A stretch of DNA of 64,000 nucleotides from RYN-230 sp963834705 (GCA_963834705.1 CAWICV010000012.1:1-64000), one strand, 5' to 3'. Shown: positions 1-9,521, counted from the stretch's first letter. Translations and numbers: made by a program. The notes: generated by a model from the sequence alone, not told the origin.

Positions 1-76
1 CATGCCAGCCAGTTCAGTCGGCGACCGGTCGCCTAACCCGAATATGGCTGGCTCATCTGCGCCTCGAATGGGCTGA

Positions 77-253
77 TCCCGGCCTCGACTTGGAGGACTC
101 GGATCTCTGGCTGGTGCCCACACGGCGGTCATCGGCGGCACGCCTGGCTGGCAGATCTTCCTGATCGCAGCCGGGACCGCCCTGGCCGCCGCCACCGTGG
201 CCGTGCTGCTCGACCGCGCATGGGCGGCGCGCAAGGTACACACCACCACCTGA
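77..253 (+). pseudogene. C-terminal remnant of a small membrane protein
   Basis: An open frame from an in-frame stop at 74-76 to a TGA at 251-253 encodes about 58 residues with one clear hydrophobic segment (WQIFLIAAGTALAAATVAVL) followed by a basic tail. No ATG or GTG start lies in the open part, so this looks like the 3' end of a gene whose 5' part is lost or frameshifted. It could also be a shadow frame. The function is unknown. Confidence 0.3.
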
Positions 254-838
254 ACCCACAGCCACACCCGGACGGGCCGTAACTCAGCAATAGTCCGCTG
301 TGCGGCCCGGCGACCAGCACCCCGGATCGATCAGCGCGTCCCTCCAGATCCATACCTGTTGCGGTACTTTCCTGCTGTACTAATCACCTTGGTCCGCGAC
401 GGCCAGACGCCCAGACGCCACTTCGTTGCGCTGCACTGCCGGGAAGCCCCGCTAGGCCCATGGTGGCGGGAACCGAGCTGGCTAGATCCTGAGACTGCCA
501 CGGTAGCCACGGACCCTGAGACTCGCCACCTCTTAATCTCCCTCTTCTGCCGAATAGCGGATGTTGGATGTGCGCATGACCATGCGGTGGCTTGCATGAA
601 AAATTCGCACCCCCCAGGCGTCAGACTGCAGCCTAGATCCGCCGCGCTCAGCGATGCCGTTCGCTGTCAGCACGCACGGAACGCCGAACATTTGCGGCTA
701 GCGCAATCATCGGTCATCCGGGGCGATGGCACTCGGATCGTTCTGTTCTGCGCCGGACAGGTTCCGTCTACGGGTGGTGCCGCGGCTGCGTGAATTCGTC
801 CTTACCTGGCTGCCCGTGCTGTACCGCGAGTGATCGGC
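254..838. other. Intergenic stretch with no convincing gene
   Basis: About 585 bases of less GC-rich sequence. Reading frames on both strands are open for up to about 144 codons, but their translations show no domain, start signal or codon pattern that I trust. A short string at 549-560 resembles the first bases of the ~125-bp repeat seen at 5643 and 13441, but the match does not extend. Confidence 0.4.
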
Positions 839-879
839 TTGCGCCCTGAAATCATTCAGTGTTATACATGACCATAACA
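839..879 (+). promoter_or_regulatory. Promoter and candidate autoregulatory operator of the ytrA-type operon
   Basis: A -35-like TTGCGC (839-844) and a -10-like TATACA (863-868) are separated by 18 bp. Two small inverted repeats overlap them: CTGAA-N4-TTCAG (846-859) in the spacer and TGTTAT-N8-ATAACA (860-879) across the -10 box. GntR/YtrA regulators usually repress their own ABC-transporter operon by binding such palindromes, so these are the likely operators. The positions are seen; the function is inferred. Confidence 0.5.
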
Positions 880-918
880 ACCCTTGGGGCCGGTCCAGTC
901 CGGGAAGGGACGTGCAGT

Positions 919-1389
919 GTGATCGACTTCCATGTCGATAAGGCGGGCAGCGTGCCCGTCTATGCGCAGCTGGTGCGCCAGGTGCGGGAGGCGATGCGGC
1001 TGGGTCTGCTGCATCCCGGTGACCGGCTGCCAACCGTGCGAGAGGTCGTCACCTCGTGCACAGTGAATGCGGCCACCGTGCTCAAGGCGTATCGCGAGCT
1101 GGAGATGTCCGGGCTCGCCGAGTCCCGGCAGGGTTCTGGGACGTTCGTCACCGGCACTCTGGGATCTGCTGATCCCCACGTCATGGCCCGGCTGCGGGGC
1201 GGTTTGTCACGCTGGCTGGATCAGGCGCGCGAGGCAGGACTCGAAGACGAGGACGTCGAGGCGCTTGTGGCCTCCGTGCTCGCCCAGCAGGCAGCGGGCG
1301 CGCCACGAGCCGGAGATCCCGGTCCGGCACGGCGGGCCGCCGGTGCAGAAGTGGCACCGCGTGCCGCCGGGATCGGAGGTGCGGCGTGA
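919..1389 (+). CDS. GntR family (YtrA subfamily) transcriptional regulator
   Basis: A 156-residue regulator with an N-terminal winged helix: PVYAQLVRQVREAMRLGLL, GDRLPTVREV, then NAATVLKAYRELE and GTFV, the standard GntR order. The C-terminal part is short and helical, as in YtrA-type proteins, which lack a large effector domain. I chose the GTG at 919 because GGGAAGGGA lies just upstream and the alignable domain starts a few residues in; a further ATG lies upstream at 859. The stop overlaps the GTG of the ABC ATPase (GTGA), so the two are translationally coupled. The family typically represses a linked ABC exporter and is relieved by cell-envelope stress or antibiotics. The C-terminal tail is Ala/Pro-rich and probably disordered. 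Confidence 0.85.
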   Translation: MIDFHVDKAGSVPVYAQLVRQVREAMRLGLLHPGDRLPTVREVVTSCTVNAATVLKAYRELEMSGLAESRQGSGTFVTGTLGSADPHVMARLRGGLSRWLDQAREAGLEDEDVEALVASVLAQQAAGAPRAGDPGPARRAAGAEVAPRAAGIGGAA

Positions 1390-2300
1390 GCGAGGAGCCG
1401 AGCGCCCTGGAGGCCAGGGGCCTGACCAAGCGCTACCGCGACGTGGTGGCGCTGAGCGAGTGCAGCTTCCAGCTGCCCGCGCACCGCATCATCGCGCTGG
1501 TCGGGGCCAACGGCGCGGGCAAGTCCACGCTGATGAGCATCGCCGCCGGGCTGCTGCCGGCCACCAGCGGTGAGGTCCTGGCCGGCGGGCAACGCGTTGA
1601 CCCGCACCGCCGGCCCCGCCCGGCCGGCACCGCGCACCGGGTCGCCATCCTCGCCCAGGACAAGCCGCTCTACCGCGACTTCACCGTCGCCGACATGCTG
1701 AAGTTCGGGCAGCACACCAACCGCGTCTGGGACCAGCAGCGGGCGGTGAACTGGCTGGATCGCTTCGAGGTGCCGTTCGGGCGGCGCTGCGGCCGGCTGT
1801 CCGGCGGGCAGCGCGCCCAGGTCGCCCTCGCGGTCGCGCTCGGCGGCTGCCCCGATGTGCTGCTGCTGGACGAACCGCTGGCGAATCTGGACCCCGTCGC
1901 CCGCAGCGAGGTCACCGGGGAGCTGATAGCCGAGGTCGCCGACAGCGGCATGACCGTGATCCTCTCCACCCACATCGTCGCCGAGCTCGCCGGGGTCGGC
2001 GAGTACCTGCTGCTGCTGGCCGCGGGCCGGCCGATGCTGGCCGGTGACATCGAGGAACTGCTCGCCGGCCATGTACGGCTGGCAGGCCCCCGCGCGGACC
2101 TGCCACCGTGCCCCGGCCAGATCATCCGGGCCCAGCACACCGAGCGCCAGTCCACCTTCATCGTCCGGCTGCCCAGCCAGGCCGTGCCCTCCGCTGTCGC
2201 CCCGGGCTGGAGCAGCGGGCCGGTGACCCTCGAGCAACTGACCATCACCTACCTCAAGACGTCCGCGAAGCCGCCCCGAGTCCTGGAGGCCGCCGTATGA
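1386..2300 (+). CDS. ABC transporter ATP-binding protein
   Basis: A 304-residue cytoplasmic ATPase subunit. The Walker A loop GANGAGKST lies near residue 40, the signature LSGGQRAQ near 140, Walker B VLLLDEP just after it, and the H-loop STHIVAE near 195. The last ~90 residues form an accessory domain of the kind seen in antibiotic or peptide exporters (CcmA/YhaQ-like). It starts at a GTG inside the stop of the regulator and its TGA overlaps the ATG of the permease (ATGA), so the three genes form one coupled operon. The substrate is not evident; export or resistance is inferred from the YtrA-type regulator. Confidence 0.9.
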   Translation: MSEEPSALEARGLTKRYRDVVALSECSFQLPAHRIIALVGANGAGKSTLMSIAAGLLPATSGEVLAGGQRVDPHRRPRPAGTAHRVAILAQDKPLYRDFTVADMLKFGQHTNRVWDQQRAVNWLDRFEVPFGRRCGRLSGGQRAQVALAVALGGCPDVLLLDEPLANLDPVARSEVTGELIAEVADSGMTVILSTHIVAELAGVGEYLLLLAAGRPMLAGDIEELLAGHVRLAGPRADLPPCPGQIIRAQHTERQSTFIVRLPSQAVPSAVAPGWSSGPVTLEQLTITYLKTSAKPPRVLEAAV

Positions 2301-3346
2301 GCGCACTGAGCACACCCGGTACTACCACCCCTGCGGCGTATCGCGGCCAGGGACGCGGCGGCGCGCGCCTGGCCGACCTGGTCTGGCTCACCTGGCGTCA
2401 GCACCGCCCGGTTATCGTCGCGGGCCTGGCAGTCGCCGGCGTGGTCGCCGGTTCCATGCTCTACGTCGCTGCGCGCATCGCGACGATCAACCAGGAGTGC
2501 AAGAACACGGCCTGCCCGCCCGGCTCGGCCCAGGCCGCGTCCCTCACAGGCCTCTTCGGACTCACCAATCTGTCGATCTACCTCACCATCATCGTGATGT
2601 TCCTGCCGTTGCTGACCGGCGTGTTCCTCGGCGCCCCGCTGCTGGCCCGCGAACACGAGCAGCGCACCCTGCTGCTGGCCTGGAGCCAGGACATCACCCC
2701 GCAGCGCTGGCTGTGGACCAAGTTCGCGCTGCTCGGCGCCCTGACCGCAGCGGCGGCAGCGGCGGTGTCCGCCGCCGCCGGGCACCTGGCCCACATGGTG
2801 AGCATCGCGACCGGGAAGAGCTTGTTCTCCCTGTTCTCCGGCGCCGGGTTCCTGGTCACCGGCATACTGCCGCTGGCGCTGCAGACCGTGGCGTGGCTCG
2901 CCATCGGTGTGGCGCTGGGCGCCGCGTACCACCGCACCCTGCCCGCCATCTTCACCGCGCTCACCGGGTACATCGCCGTCCTCTTCCTTGTCGTGTGGCA
3001 GTATCCGTCCCTCATGACGCCGCGGACAGTCCTGGTCCCCTACAGCGGCAACCAGGACTTCACCTCCCGGCTGGGCGCCAACATCCTGGTCATCCACCAG
3101 GGCATGGACACGATCTACGACGCGTCCGGCCACGCCATGAACCCCGCCGCCGTGCAGTCGCTGTGCCCGTCACTGAACAGCGACTGCCCGGCGCAGCACC
3201 ACCTTATGGAAGCCCTGCGCTATCAGCCGGGGAGCCGGATTCCCGACTTCCACCTCATCCTGGCCTGCGGCTATTTCGCCCTCGGCGCGATCGCCGTCGC
3301 CGTCGTGTGGTGGCTGGTCCGGCGCACCAGCCTAAGCGCTGGCTAA
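2297..3346 (+). CDS. ABC transporter permease, ABC-2 type
   Basis: A 349-residue membrane protein and partner of the preceding ATPase. The first segment (VIVAGLAVAGVVAGSMLYVA, near residue 40) is followed by a large loop with two Cys (CKNTACPPG), then about five hydrophobic segments, including IYLTIIVMFLPLLTGVFLGA and the motif REHEQRTLLLAWSQ after the second. This is the usual layout of actinobacterial ABC-2 type permeases next to YtrA regulators. The C-terminal part carries a further extracytoplasmic loop with paired cysteines and a final membrane helix. It closes the operon; no terminator hairpin is evident downstream. Confidence 0.85.
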   Translation: MSALSTPGTTTPAAYRGQGRGGARLADLVWLTWRQHRPVIVAGLAVAGVVAGSMLYVAARIATINQECKNTACPPGSAQAASLTGLFGLTNLSIYLTIIVMFLPLLTGVFLGAPLLAREHEQRTLLLAWSQDITPQRWLWTKFALLGALTAAAAAAVSAAAGHLAHMVSIATGKSLFSLFSGAGFLVTGILPLALQTVAWLAIGVALGAAYHRTLPAIFTALTGYIAVLFLVVWQYPSLMTPRTVLVPYSGNQDFTSRLGANILVIHQGMDTIYDASGHAMNPAAVQSLCPSLNSDCPAQHHLMEALRYQPGSRIPDFHLILACGYFALGAIAVAVVWWLVRRTSLSAG

Positions 3347-3681
3347 CGAACCCAAACCTTGATCCCAGCCCCGAATCCGGCACTCGAGCCCGCCCGGAAG
3401 GCGATCCGGATACCGGCGTGGCGCGGCGCCGCACCGCCCTCGCCTGAGCGGGCAGCCGCGCGGCACGCCAGATCGGCCAATTCGGCGCGGCAGCCAGCAA
3501 TCACCCACACGAAACCGAACCCGAGCCGAACGGCGGGAGTGTGCGCGCATTCAGCGCTGTGCAGGCCCAGTGTCTGAGCGTGATGCGAGAGCGAACTCGC
3601 AGAACCCGCGAGGTCTGGCACTGGAGGTGAGACTGGTGGGCACTGCCGGCGCCAGCGCTACCGGTGCCACAACGCTGTGGG
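3347..3681. other. Intergenic stretch, no gene seen
   Basis: About 335 bases between the ABC operon and the next gene. Short open frames exist on both strands but show no recognisable domain. The only signal is the promoter-like box at its right edge. Confidence 0.5.
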
Positions 3682-3687
3682 TAGGCT
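3682..3687 (+). promoter_or_regulatory. Candidate -10 box of a leaderless transcript (TAGGCT)
   Basis: TAGGCT ends 7 nt before the ATG at 3695, and no Shine-Dalgarno sequence is present. This spacing is the one expected when transcription starts at or near the first base of the start codon. Confidence 0.45.
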
Positions 3688-3694
3688 CGACCCA

Positions 3695-4366
3695 ATGACG
3701 GACTGGGCGGGCTGGGGGACGTCGATCGGGACCCTTGTCCTAGCTGGCGCTACCTTCGCAGCGCTGCGCTCGTCCAACCGGTCAGCGCGGATCGCCGAGC
3801 GGGCACTGCTGGCCGGGTTGCGGCCGCTGCTTATGCCGTCCCGGCCAGAAGACCCTGATGAGCACGTGCAGTTCGCCGACGGCCGAGTGCTGGAAGCCCG
3901 CGCTGGCCGGGCATTGGTCGACCCCGAGGACAGCGTGATCTACCTGGCCATTCCGCTGCGCAACGTGGGAGCGGGAATCGCGGTGCTGCGCGGCTACCAC
4001 ACCGAGGCGGAGACCGCCGAGCAGGCGGCGCAGGATCCGCAAGGGGCCGCACGACACCGGCGCGGTGATCCGGTGCCCGATCCAGCAGTGTTCGCCGAGC
4101 AGCAGCGCGACCTGTATATCCCTCCCGGAAACCTGGGGTTCTGGCAAGCGGCGCTGCGGGACCCTACCTCGGAGCGCTACCAGCGAACCGAGCAAGCGAT
4201 CCGCACCGCAGGCCGCATCACCGTCAACCTGCTCTACACCGACCACGAGGGCGGCCAGCCGGCCATTACCAGGTTCGTGCTGCTCCCCGGCGACGCCCAG
4301 CACTGGCGCTGCGACGTGACACGCCACTGGAACCTCCACCACCTGGCCAGCCCTCGGCCGAGGTGA
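3695..4366 (+). CDS. Hypothetical membrane-anchored protein
   Basis: A 223-residue protein of unknown function. An N-terminal hydrophobic segment (GTSIGTLVLAGATFAAL, residues 7-23) is followed by a basic stretch and a mixed alpha/beta soluble part with no catalytic motif I recognise. Many actinobacteria have short proteins of this design (one N-terminal helix, NRSARIAERALLAGLRP-like linker). ATG 3695 is preferred over the in-frame GTG at 3677 because it has a -10-like box at leaderless spacing. It stands alone between the ABC operon and the recombinase. Confidence 0.65.
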   Translation: MTDWAGWGTSIGTLVLAGATFAALRSSNRSARIAERALLAGLRPLLMPSRPEDPDEHVQFADGRVLEARAGRALVDPEDSVIYLAIPLRNVGAGIAVLRGYHTEAETAEQAAQDPQGAARHRRGDPVPDPAVFAEQQRDLYIPPGNLGFWQAALRDPTSERYQRTEQAIRTAGRITVNLLYTDHEGGQPAITRFVLLPGDAQHWRCDVTRHWNLHHLASPRPR

Positions 4367-4665
4367 GCGGCTAACCGTTCCACCGGGAGAGGTCGCGGAG
4401 CAGCGTCAATCAGCACGCTCACATCAACCTGTTCTGGCCCAGCCCGGACCACTGGCACAGCCACTGGGATCGCCGCGCAGATCGGCGGGTAGGCGCGCGG
4501 TTATCGAGCGGACATCGCGTCGTTGGCGGCCAGGTCATAGCCGAGCGCACGATCGCCCGACTGCATGTCTATGCAGCGCACCGCCCTCGGATGAACGTCC
4601 GGTCATGCCGCGCCTGGCACGTTGGCAGGCTTCGCGATGGCTGGAAGTGGACGCAGTGTCTGGAC
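4367..4665. other. Intergenic stretch before the recombinase
   Basis: About 300 bases without a convincing gene. A 13-base string, GCGCGCGGTTATC at about 4495, recurs near 19194, but too short a match to interpret. Confidence 0.4.
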
Positions 4666-5592
4666 ATGAGGAACTTCGCCGAACTGCCGTCTGTCCCGTC
4701 CGATCACCTGGTGCCGTTCACTGATCAGCTGCGGCTGGCGGTGGCGGCCTACCTGGCCCGGTTCAAGGGCGCCTCCCGGTACCACACCGAGTCCGATCTG
4801 CGCTGCTACCTCGCCTGGTGCGCAGAACGCGGCCTGGACCCGCTCACCGCCCGCCGCCCCCACCTGGAGCTGTATATCCGCTGGATGCAGGAGATCCGCC
4901 GGTTCAAGCCATCCACCGTCTCCCGGCGATTCTCGGTCACCGCCGGGTTCTACCGCACCTGCGTGATCGACGGCCTGCTGGAGCATTCACCCGCCGAGCA
5001 CGTCCGCCGGCCATCGGCACCGGCGGAGTCGCCGACGTTGGGGTTCACCCACCTGCAGTTCGAGGCCCTGCTCACTTCGGCCCGGGAATCAGTCAACCCG
5101 TGCGACTTCGCGCTGGTGGCCATGCTCGGCTTGCTCGGTTTGCGGATCTTCGAAGCCACCGCAGCCGACATCGCCGATCTCAGCGAGGAACATGGTCACC
5201 GCGTGCTACGTGTGTGCGGCAAGGGCACCAAGGTCGTGCTGATCCCGCTGCCGCCAGCGGTCGGGCGGGCGATCGACCGCGCGATCGGCACCCGCACCCG
5301 CGGGCCGATCCTGCTCAACAGCCGCGGCGCCCGGATGGACCGCCACGTGGCCACCCGCCGCCTGCGGCACCTGGCCGAAGCTGCCGGCGTGCGGATCGCC
5401 AGCCCACACCCGCACATGCTCCGCCATACCTTCGTCACGACCATGCTGGACGCAGGCGTAGACCTGCGGGACGTCCAGATCGCTGCCCGCCACGCCGACC
5501 CACGCACCACAATGCGTTACGACCGGGCCCGCAAGAACCTTGACCGCCACCCGAACTACATCCTGGCCGCCTACATGGCATCCGGCACGTGA
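4666..5592 (+). CDS. Tyrosine recombinase / phage-type integrase
   Basis: A 308-residue site-specific recombinase. The N-terminal SAM-like DNA-binding domain spans about residues 20-105. The catalytic domain carries the full set of residues: R160 (GLLGLRIFEA), K186/K189 (CGKGTKV), H250 and R253 (HMLRHTF), H276 (ARHADPRTT) and the nucleophile Y285 (TMRYDRAR). The length is typical of XerC/D-like or integron-type enzymes. ATG 4666 is preferred to the upstream in-frame ATG at 4591 because the domain begins soon after it. Nothing adjacent is an excisionase or phage gene, so it may be an orphan of a lost element. A diverged repeat begins 50 bp after its stop. Confidence 0.88.
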   Translation: MRNFAELPSVPSDHLVPFTDQLRLAVAAYLARFKGASRYHTESDLRCYLAWCAERGLDPLTARRPHLELYIRWMQEIRRFKPSTVSRRFSVTAGFYRTCVIDGLLEHSPAEHVRRPSAPAESPTLGFTHLQFEALLTSARESVNPCDFALVAMLGLLGLRIFEATAADIADLSEEHGHRVLRVCGKGTKVVLIPLPPAVGRAIDRAIGTRTRGPILLNSRGARMDRHVATRRLRHLAEAAGVRIASPHPHMLRHTFVTTMLDAGVDLRDVQIAARHADPRTTMRYDRARKNLDRHPNYILAAYMASGT

Positions 5593-5642
5593 GCCGACCC
5601 GGACGCCTCCATCGGTTATTGCCTTGGAGACGTCCGGCCTTG

Positions 5643-5770
5643 CCGAATAGCGCGCGTCGCCTGTTCGCATGCTTATGCGCTGCCACGCATGTTCACCCGG
5701 TCTCTTGAGGGCCGTCCAGGGATTCGCTGAGACCAGCGGTCTGGCCTCTCAGGCGAGCCTGCCGATTACG
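5643..5770 (+). repeat. Copy A of a diverged ~125-bp dispersed repeat
   Basis: The sequence from CGAATAGCGCGCGTCGCCTG onward aligns with 13441-13570 at roughly three quarters identity over about 125 bp, in the same orientation. It includes CGCATGCTTATGCG, a short inverted repeat, and a second GCATGTT-like motif. Both copies begin 50-55 bp after the stop of a plus-strand gene. It could be a relic of a mobile element, a conserved 3' untranslated structure, or half of an ancient attachment site for the recombinase. Confidence 0.55.
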
Positions 5771-5927
5771 GACGGTGAGTCCCGCTCGGTGCCATCGCGC
5801 GGACGAGGGTACGCATATCAGCGATTGCGTATGCCTCGGTGGTGCGAATTGGCCAGATCTGTACTGGGCCGGTTTGATGGCGCTGCTGAGCTGGCCGGAT
5901 GTGTGTGGGTAGAGGTATAAATGGCTG

Positions 5928-8900
5928 GTGGTGACGTGTCCGCGGTGCGGGGCGTCCCGGGGGGATGGCGACCGGTTCTGCGGCGTTTGCGGTGCCGCGT
6001 TGGGGCAGTGCCCCGCGTGTGGTGAGCCGGTCCCGCCGGGCGACCGGTTCTGCCCCGCTTGTGGTTCGGCGGTTGCTGAGGCAGGCCCTGGATCTGCTGC
6101 CGCCTCGTCCTCTTCCGGCGCGCCGCCGGCTGGCCCGGCGGGGGCGCCGGTGGCGGAGCGGCGGGTGTGCTCGGTGCTGTTCTGCGACGTGGTGGGGTTC
6201 ACCCCGCTGTCGGAGTCGCGGGATCCGGAGGTGGTCCGGGAACTGCTGTCGGAGTATTTCGGCCAGGCGCGGACGGTGGTTGGCCGCTATGGCGGGGTGG
6301 TGGAGAAGTTCATCGGGGACGCGGTGATGGCCGTATGGGGCACCCCGGCCGCGACCGAGGGGGACGCGGAGCGGGCGGTGCGCGCCGGGCTGGATCTGGT
6401 CAGCGCGGTCGCGGAACTGGGCGCGGCGGCGGGTGTGCCTGGGCTGGCGGCGCGGGCCGGGGTGGTGACCGGTGAGGTGGCGGTCACGCTGGGCGCCACC
6501 AGCGAGGGGATGGTGGCCGGGGATGCGGTGAATACCGCCGCCCGGGTACAGGCGACTGCCAGACCTGGCTGGGTGCTGGTGGACGGGGCGACGCAGCGGC
6601 TGGCGGGCGGCGGGGTTGGGTTCGCCGACGCCGGGGAGCACGTGCTGAAGGGGAAGGCGGAGCCGGAGCGGTTGTGGCGGGCGACCCGGGTGCTGGCCGG
6701 GGTCGGCGGGTCGCAGCGGGTGGACGGCCTGGAGGCGCCGCTGACCGGGCGGGACGCGGAGCTGCGCACGATCCGGGAGCTGTTTCACGCTGCGGCCGGG
6801 CGGCGGGTGCCGCGGCTGGTGCTGGTGTCCGGCCCGGCCGGGGTCGGGAAGTCCCGGCTGGGCTGGGAGTTCTTCAAATACATCGACGGCCTGGCCCAGG
6901 AGGTGTGGTGGCACCGGGGCCGGTGCCTGTCCTACGGGGAGGGGGTGGCGTTCTGGGCGCTGGCCGAGATCGTCCGCCAGCGGCTGGGCATCGCCGAGGA
7001 AGATCCCGCCGAGGTCGCGGCGGCCAAGCTGGCCGGCGGGCTGGAGCGGTTCGTCCCCGGCCCCGCCGAGCGGGCGTACATAGGCGCCCGGCTGGGGCGG
7101 CTGCTCGGCGTGGCCGTGGCCGGGGATGATGGGGCGGCGCTGGCGCGCGAGGAGCTGTTCGCCGGGTGGCGGCTGTTCTTCGAGCGCCTGGCGGCCGGGC
7201 AGCCGGTGGTGCTGCTGGTCGAGGACACCCAGTACGCCGACGCCGGTCTGCTGGACTTCCTGGACCATCTCATCGACTGGTCCCGGGACCTGCCGGTATT
7301 CGTGCTGGTGTTGGCCCGGCCCGAGCTGGGCCAGGCCCGGCCGGGGTTCGGCGCGGGCCGCAACCGCAGCACGCTGACCCTCGACCCGCTGGATGCGGCC
7401 TCGATGGACCAGCTGGCCGACGCGCTGGTACCCGGGATGCCCGCGGCGGCGCGGGCGAAGATCACCGGCCAGGCGCAGGGCATCCCGCTGTTCGCGATGG
7501 AAACGGTCCGGGCGCTGATCGACCGGGACACCGTCCAGCCCATCGAGGGGACATACCGCCTCGTGGGCGACATCGGGGAGCTGGCGGTGCCGGACAGCCT
7601 GCACGCGCTGCTGGCCGCCCGCCTCGATGCCCTCGACCCCGGCGTGCGGCGGCTGGCCGCCGACGCCGCGGTGCTGGGCACCACCTTCCCCGCCGAGGCG
7701 CTGATCGCCGTATCCGGCCAGGACGAGCCCGCGGTCCGGGCGGCGCTGGCCGAGCTGGTACGCCGCGAGGTATTCACCGTGTCCGCCGACCGGCTGTCCC
7801 CCCAGCGGGGCAGCTACGGCTTCGCCCAGCACATGCTGCGCCAGGTCGCCTACGACACCCTGTCCCGCCGCGACCGCAAGACCCGCCACCTCGCCGTCGC
7901 CGCCCACCTGCGCGCCGCCTTCGCCGCCGACGGCGAGGAAGTCGCCGACGTCATCGCCCGCCACTACCTCGACGCCCTGGACGCCACGCCCGATGACCCG
8001 GACGCGGGCCAGATCCGCGGCCAGGCCATCGGCGCGTTCATCCGCGCCGCCGAACGCGCCGAACGCACCGGCGCCCCGGCCCCGGCCGCCGCCAGCTACG
8101 CCACCGCCGCCCGGCTCAGCCAGCCCGCCACCGCCGGCGAAGAGCAACCTGGCACCGGACAGCGGCCGGCCGGGAGCTTGTGGGAGCGGGCCGCGCGGGC
8201 CGCCCTCACCAGCGGCGACTGGGCCGCGGCCATCGCGCACGCAGGCCGGGCCCGCGATGATCACCGCGCCCGCGGCCACGCCCGCGCCGCCGCCCGCGCC
8301 CAGGCCACCGCCGGGCAGGCGCTGCGACAGTGGGGCCGCCACACCGAGGCCCGCGAGGAACTCACCGCCGCGGTGCAGGTACTGCGCGCGGAACCCGACG
8401 CCGACACGGTGCACGCCCTGAACCAGCTCGCGGTGCTGGAGGTGTTCGCCGGCTCGCCCGACGCCGGCAGGCTGTCGGCCGAGGCGCTGACCCTCGGCCA
8501 GGCCCTCGACGTGGACCCCGGCACGCTCGGCGGCCTCTTCGTGACCCGCGGGCTCTACCTCAACTTCGCCGGGCGCCACCGCTCCGAGGCCGCCGCGTAC
8601 TTCCGCGAAGCCGCCCGGCTGGCCACCGTGGCCGGCGACAACCTCACCCTGGGACGCGCGCTGGTGAACCTGGCCGACGTGCTGGTGGGCAGCGACCCCG
8701 CGGCCGCGGCCGAGGCGGCGCGCGCCGCGGCCGGGCACCTGCGCCGGGTCGGCGCCCGCGACTACCTGTCGTTTGCGATCGGCAACCTGGCCCAGGCGCT
8801 GCTGGTGCTGGGCGACTGGGACGCTGCCGAGGCCGAGCTCACCCGGGCCGCCGAGGCCGACGGGCTGGCCGGTGATGATGATTTCGCCTGCTACCGTGGC

Positions 8901-9521
8901 TGGCTGGCGGCGCTGCGCGGCGACACCACCACCGCCGAGACCATCCTGGCCGCACTAGCAGACCTGCGGGTCAGCGAAGATCTCCAGGACAAGGCTGAGA
9001 TCAGCGTCGTGCAGGCCTTCACCGCGGCCGCCCGCGGCCAGCCGCAGGACGCGCTGCGCCACGCCCGTGGCGCGCTCGCTCACGCCGGCGCCCTCGGGAT
9101 CAGCCACGAGTTCCTGCGCTGGGCGTGGCCGCTGGCCGCCCGCGCCGCCCACGAGCTCGGCGATGCCGCCGCCACCCGGGAGCTGCTCACGCTGCTCGAC
9201 GCCTGCCAGCCCGGCCATCTGGCCCCGATGCAGCGGGCCGAACGTGGCCTGGCCCGCGCGCGTCTGGCCGCCAGCGACGGCGACCCGGCCGCTACCGGGT
9301 CCCTCGCCGCCGCGGTCACCGGCCTGCGCGAGAACAGCACCCCCTACCACCTGGCCCACGGCCTGCTCGACCAAGCCCGTCACCTCACCCGCCAGCACGA
9401 CACCGAAGCCGCCCAGGCAGCCACCAGCGAAGCCCGCGAGATCGCCGACAGCCTCCGCTGCCAGCCACTCCTGGACCGGGCCGCGACCATCACGCCCGCC
9501 AAATCCCCGGCACCGGATTAG
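5928..9521 (+). CDS. Zinc-ribbon / class III adenylate cyclase / AAA ATPase / TPR protein
   Basis: A 1197-residue multidomain signalling protein. Residues 4-46 form a double zinc ribbon (CPRCG, CGVCG, CPACG, CPACG). Residues 80-250 form a class III nucleotidyl cyclase domain with metal-binding D87 (FCDVVGF) and D131 (GDAVMAVWG), K127, and the transition-state pair N202/R206 (VNTAARVQ), so it looks catalytically competent. A P-loop GPAGVGKSR at 302-310 and LLVEDTQYAD mark a STAND-like ATPase. The remaining ~600 residues are Ala-rich TPR-like helices. This architecture is common in actinobacteria, where the cyclase is thought to be controlled by the ATPase/TPR part. GTG 5928 or 5931 are both possible starts. 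No effector gene is adjacent. Confidence 0.9.
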   Translation: MVTCPRCGASRGDGDRFCGVCGAALGQCPACGEPVPPGDRFCPACGSAVAEAGPGSAAASSSSGAPPAGPAGAPVAERRVCSVLFCDVVGFTPLSESRDPEVVRELLSEYFGQARTVVGRYGGVVEKFIGDAVMAVWGTPAATEGDAERAVRAGLDLVSAVAELGAAAGVPGLAARAGVVTGEVAVTLGATSEGMVAGDAVNTAARVQATARPGWVLVDGATQRLAGGGVGFADAGEHVLKGKAEPERLWRATRVLAGVGGSQRVDGLEAPLTGRDAELRTIRELFHAAAGRRVPRLVLVSGPAGVGKSRLGWEFFKYIDGLAQEVWWHRGRCLSYGEGVAFWALAEIVRQRLGIAEEDPAEVAAAKLAGGLERFVPGPAERAYIGARLGRLLGVAVAGDDGAALAREELFAGWRLFFERLAAGQPVVLLVEDTQYADAGLLDFLDHLIDWSRDLPVFVLVLARPELGQARPGFGAGRNRSTLTLDPLDAASMDQLADALVPGMPAAARAKITGQAQGIPLFAMETVRALIDRDTVQPIEGTYRLVGDIGELAVPDSLHALLAARLDALDPGVRRLAADAAVLGTTFPAEALIAVSGQDEPAVRAALAELVRREVFTVSADRLSPQRGSYGFAQHMLRQVAYDTLSRRDRKTRHLAVAAHLRAAFAADGEEVADVIARHYLDALDATPDDPDAGQIRGQAIGAFIRAAERAERTGAPAPAAASYATAARLSQPATAGEEQPGTGQRPAGSLWERAARAALTSGDWAAAIAHAGRARDDHRARGHARAAARAQATAGQALRQWGRHTEAREELTAAVQVLRAEPDADTVHALNQLAVLEVFAGSPDAGRLSAEALTLGQALDVDPGTLGGLFVTRGLYLNFAGRHRSEAAAYFREAARLATVAGDNLTLGRALVNLADVLVGSDPAAAAEAARAAAGHLRRVGARDYLSFAIGNLAQALLVLGDWDAAEAELTRAAEADGLAGDDDFACYRGWLAALRGDTTTAETILAALADLRVSEDLQDKAEISVVQAFTAAARGQPQDALRHARGALAHAGALGISHEFLRWAWPLAARAAHELGDAAATRELLTLLDACQPGHLAPMQRAERGLARARLAASDGDPAATGSLAAAVTGLRENSTPYHLAHGLLDQARHLTRQHDTEAAQAATSEAREIADSLRCQPLLDRAATITPAKSPAPD

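Noticed and set aside
359..793. A 144-codon plus-strand frame near the left end
   Set aside because: Its composition is unlike a folded protein, no start signal is visible and no motif is found. It was left as intergenic.
5766..8738. A 990-codon open frame on the minus strand opposite the cyclase gene
   Set aside because: It lies over the cyclase/AAA gene, whose plus-strand domains are clear. Its translation is Gly/Arg/Pro/Gln-rich without any motif, as expected for a high-GC shadow.
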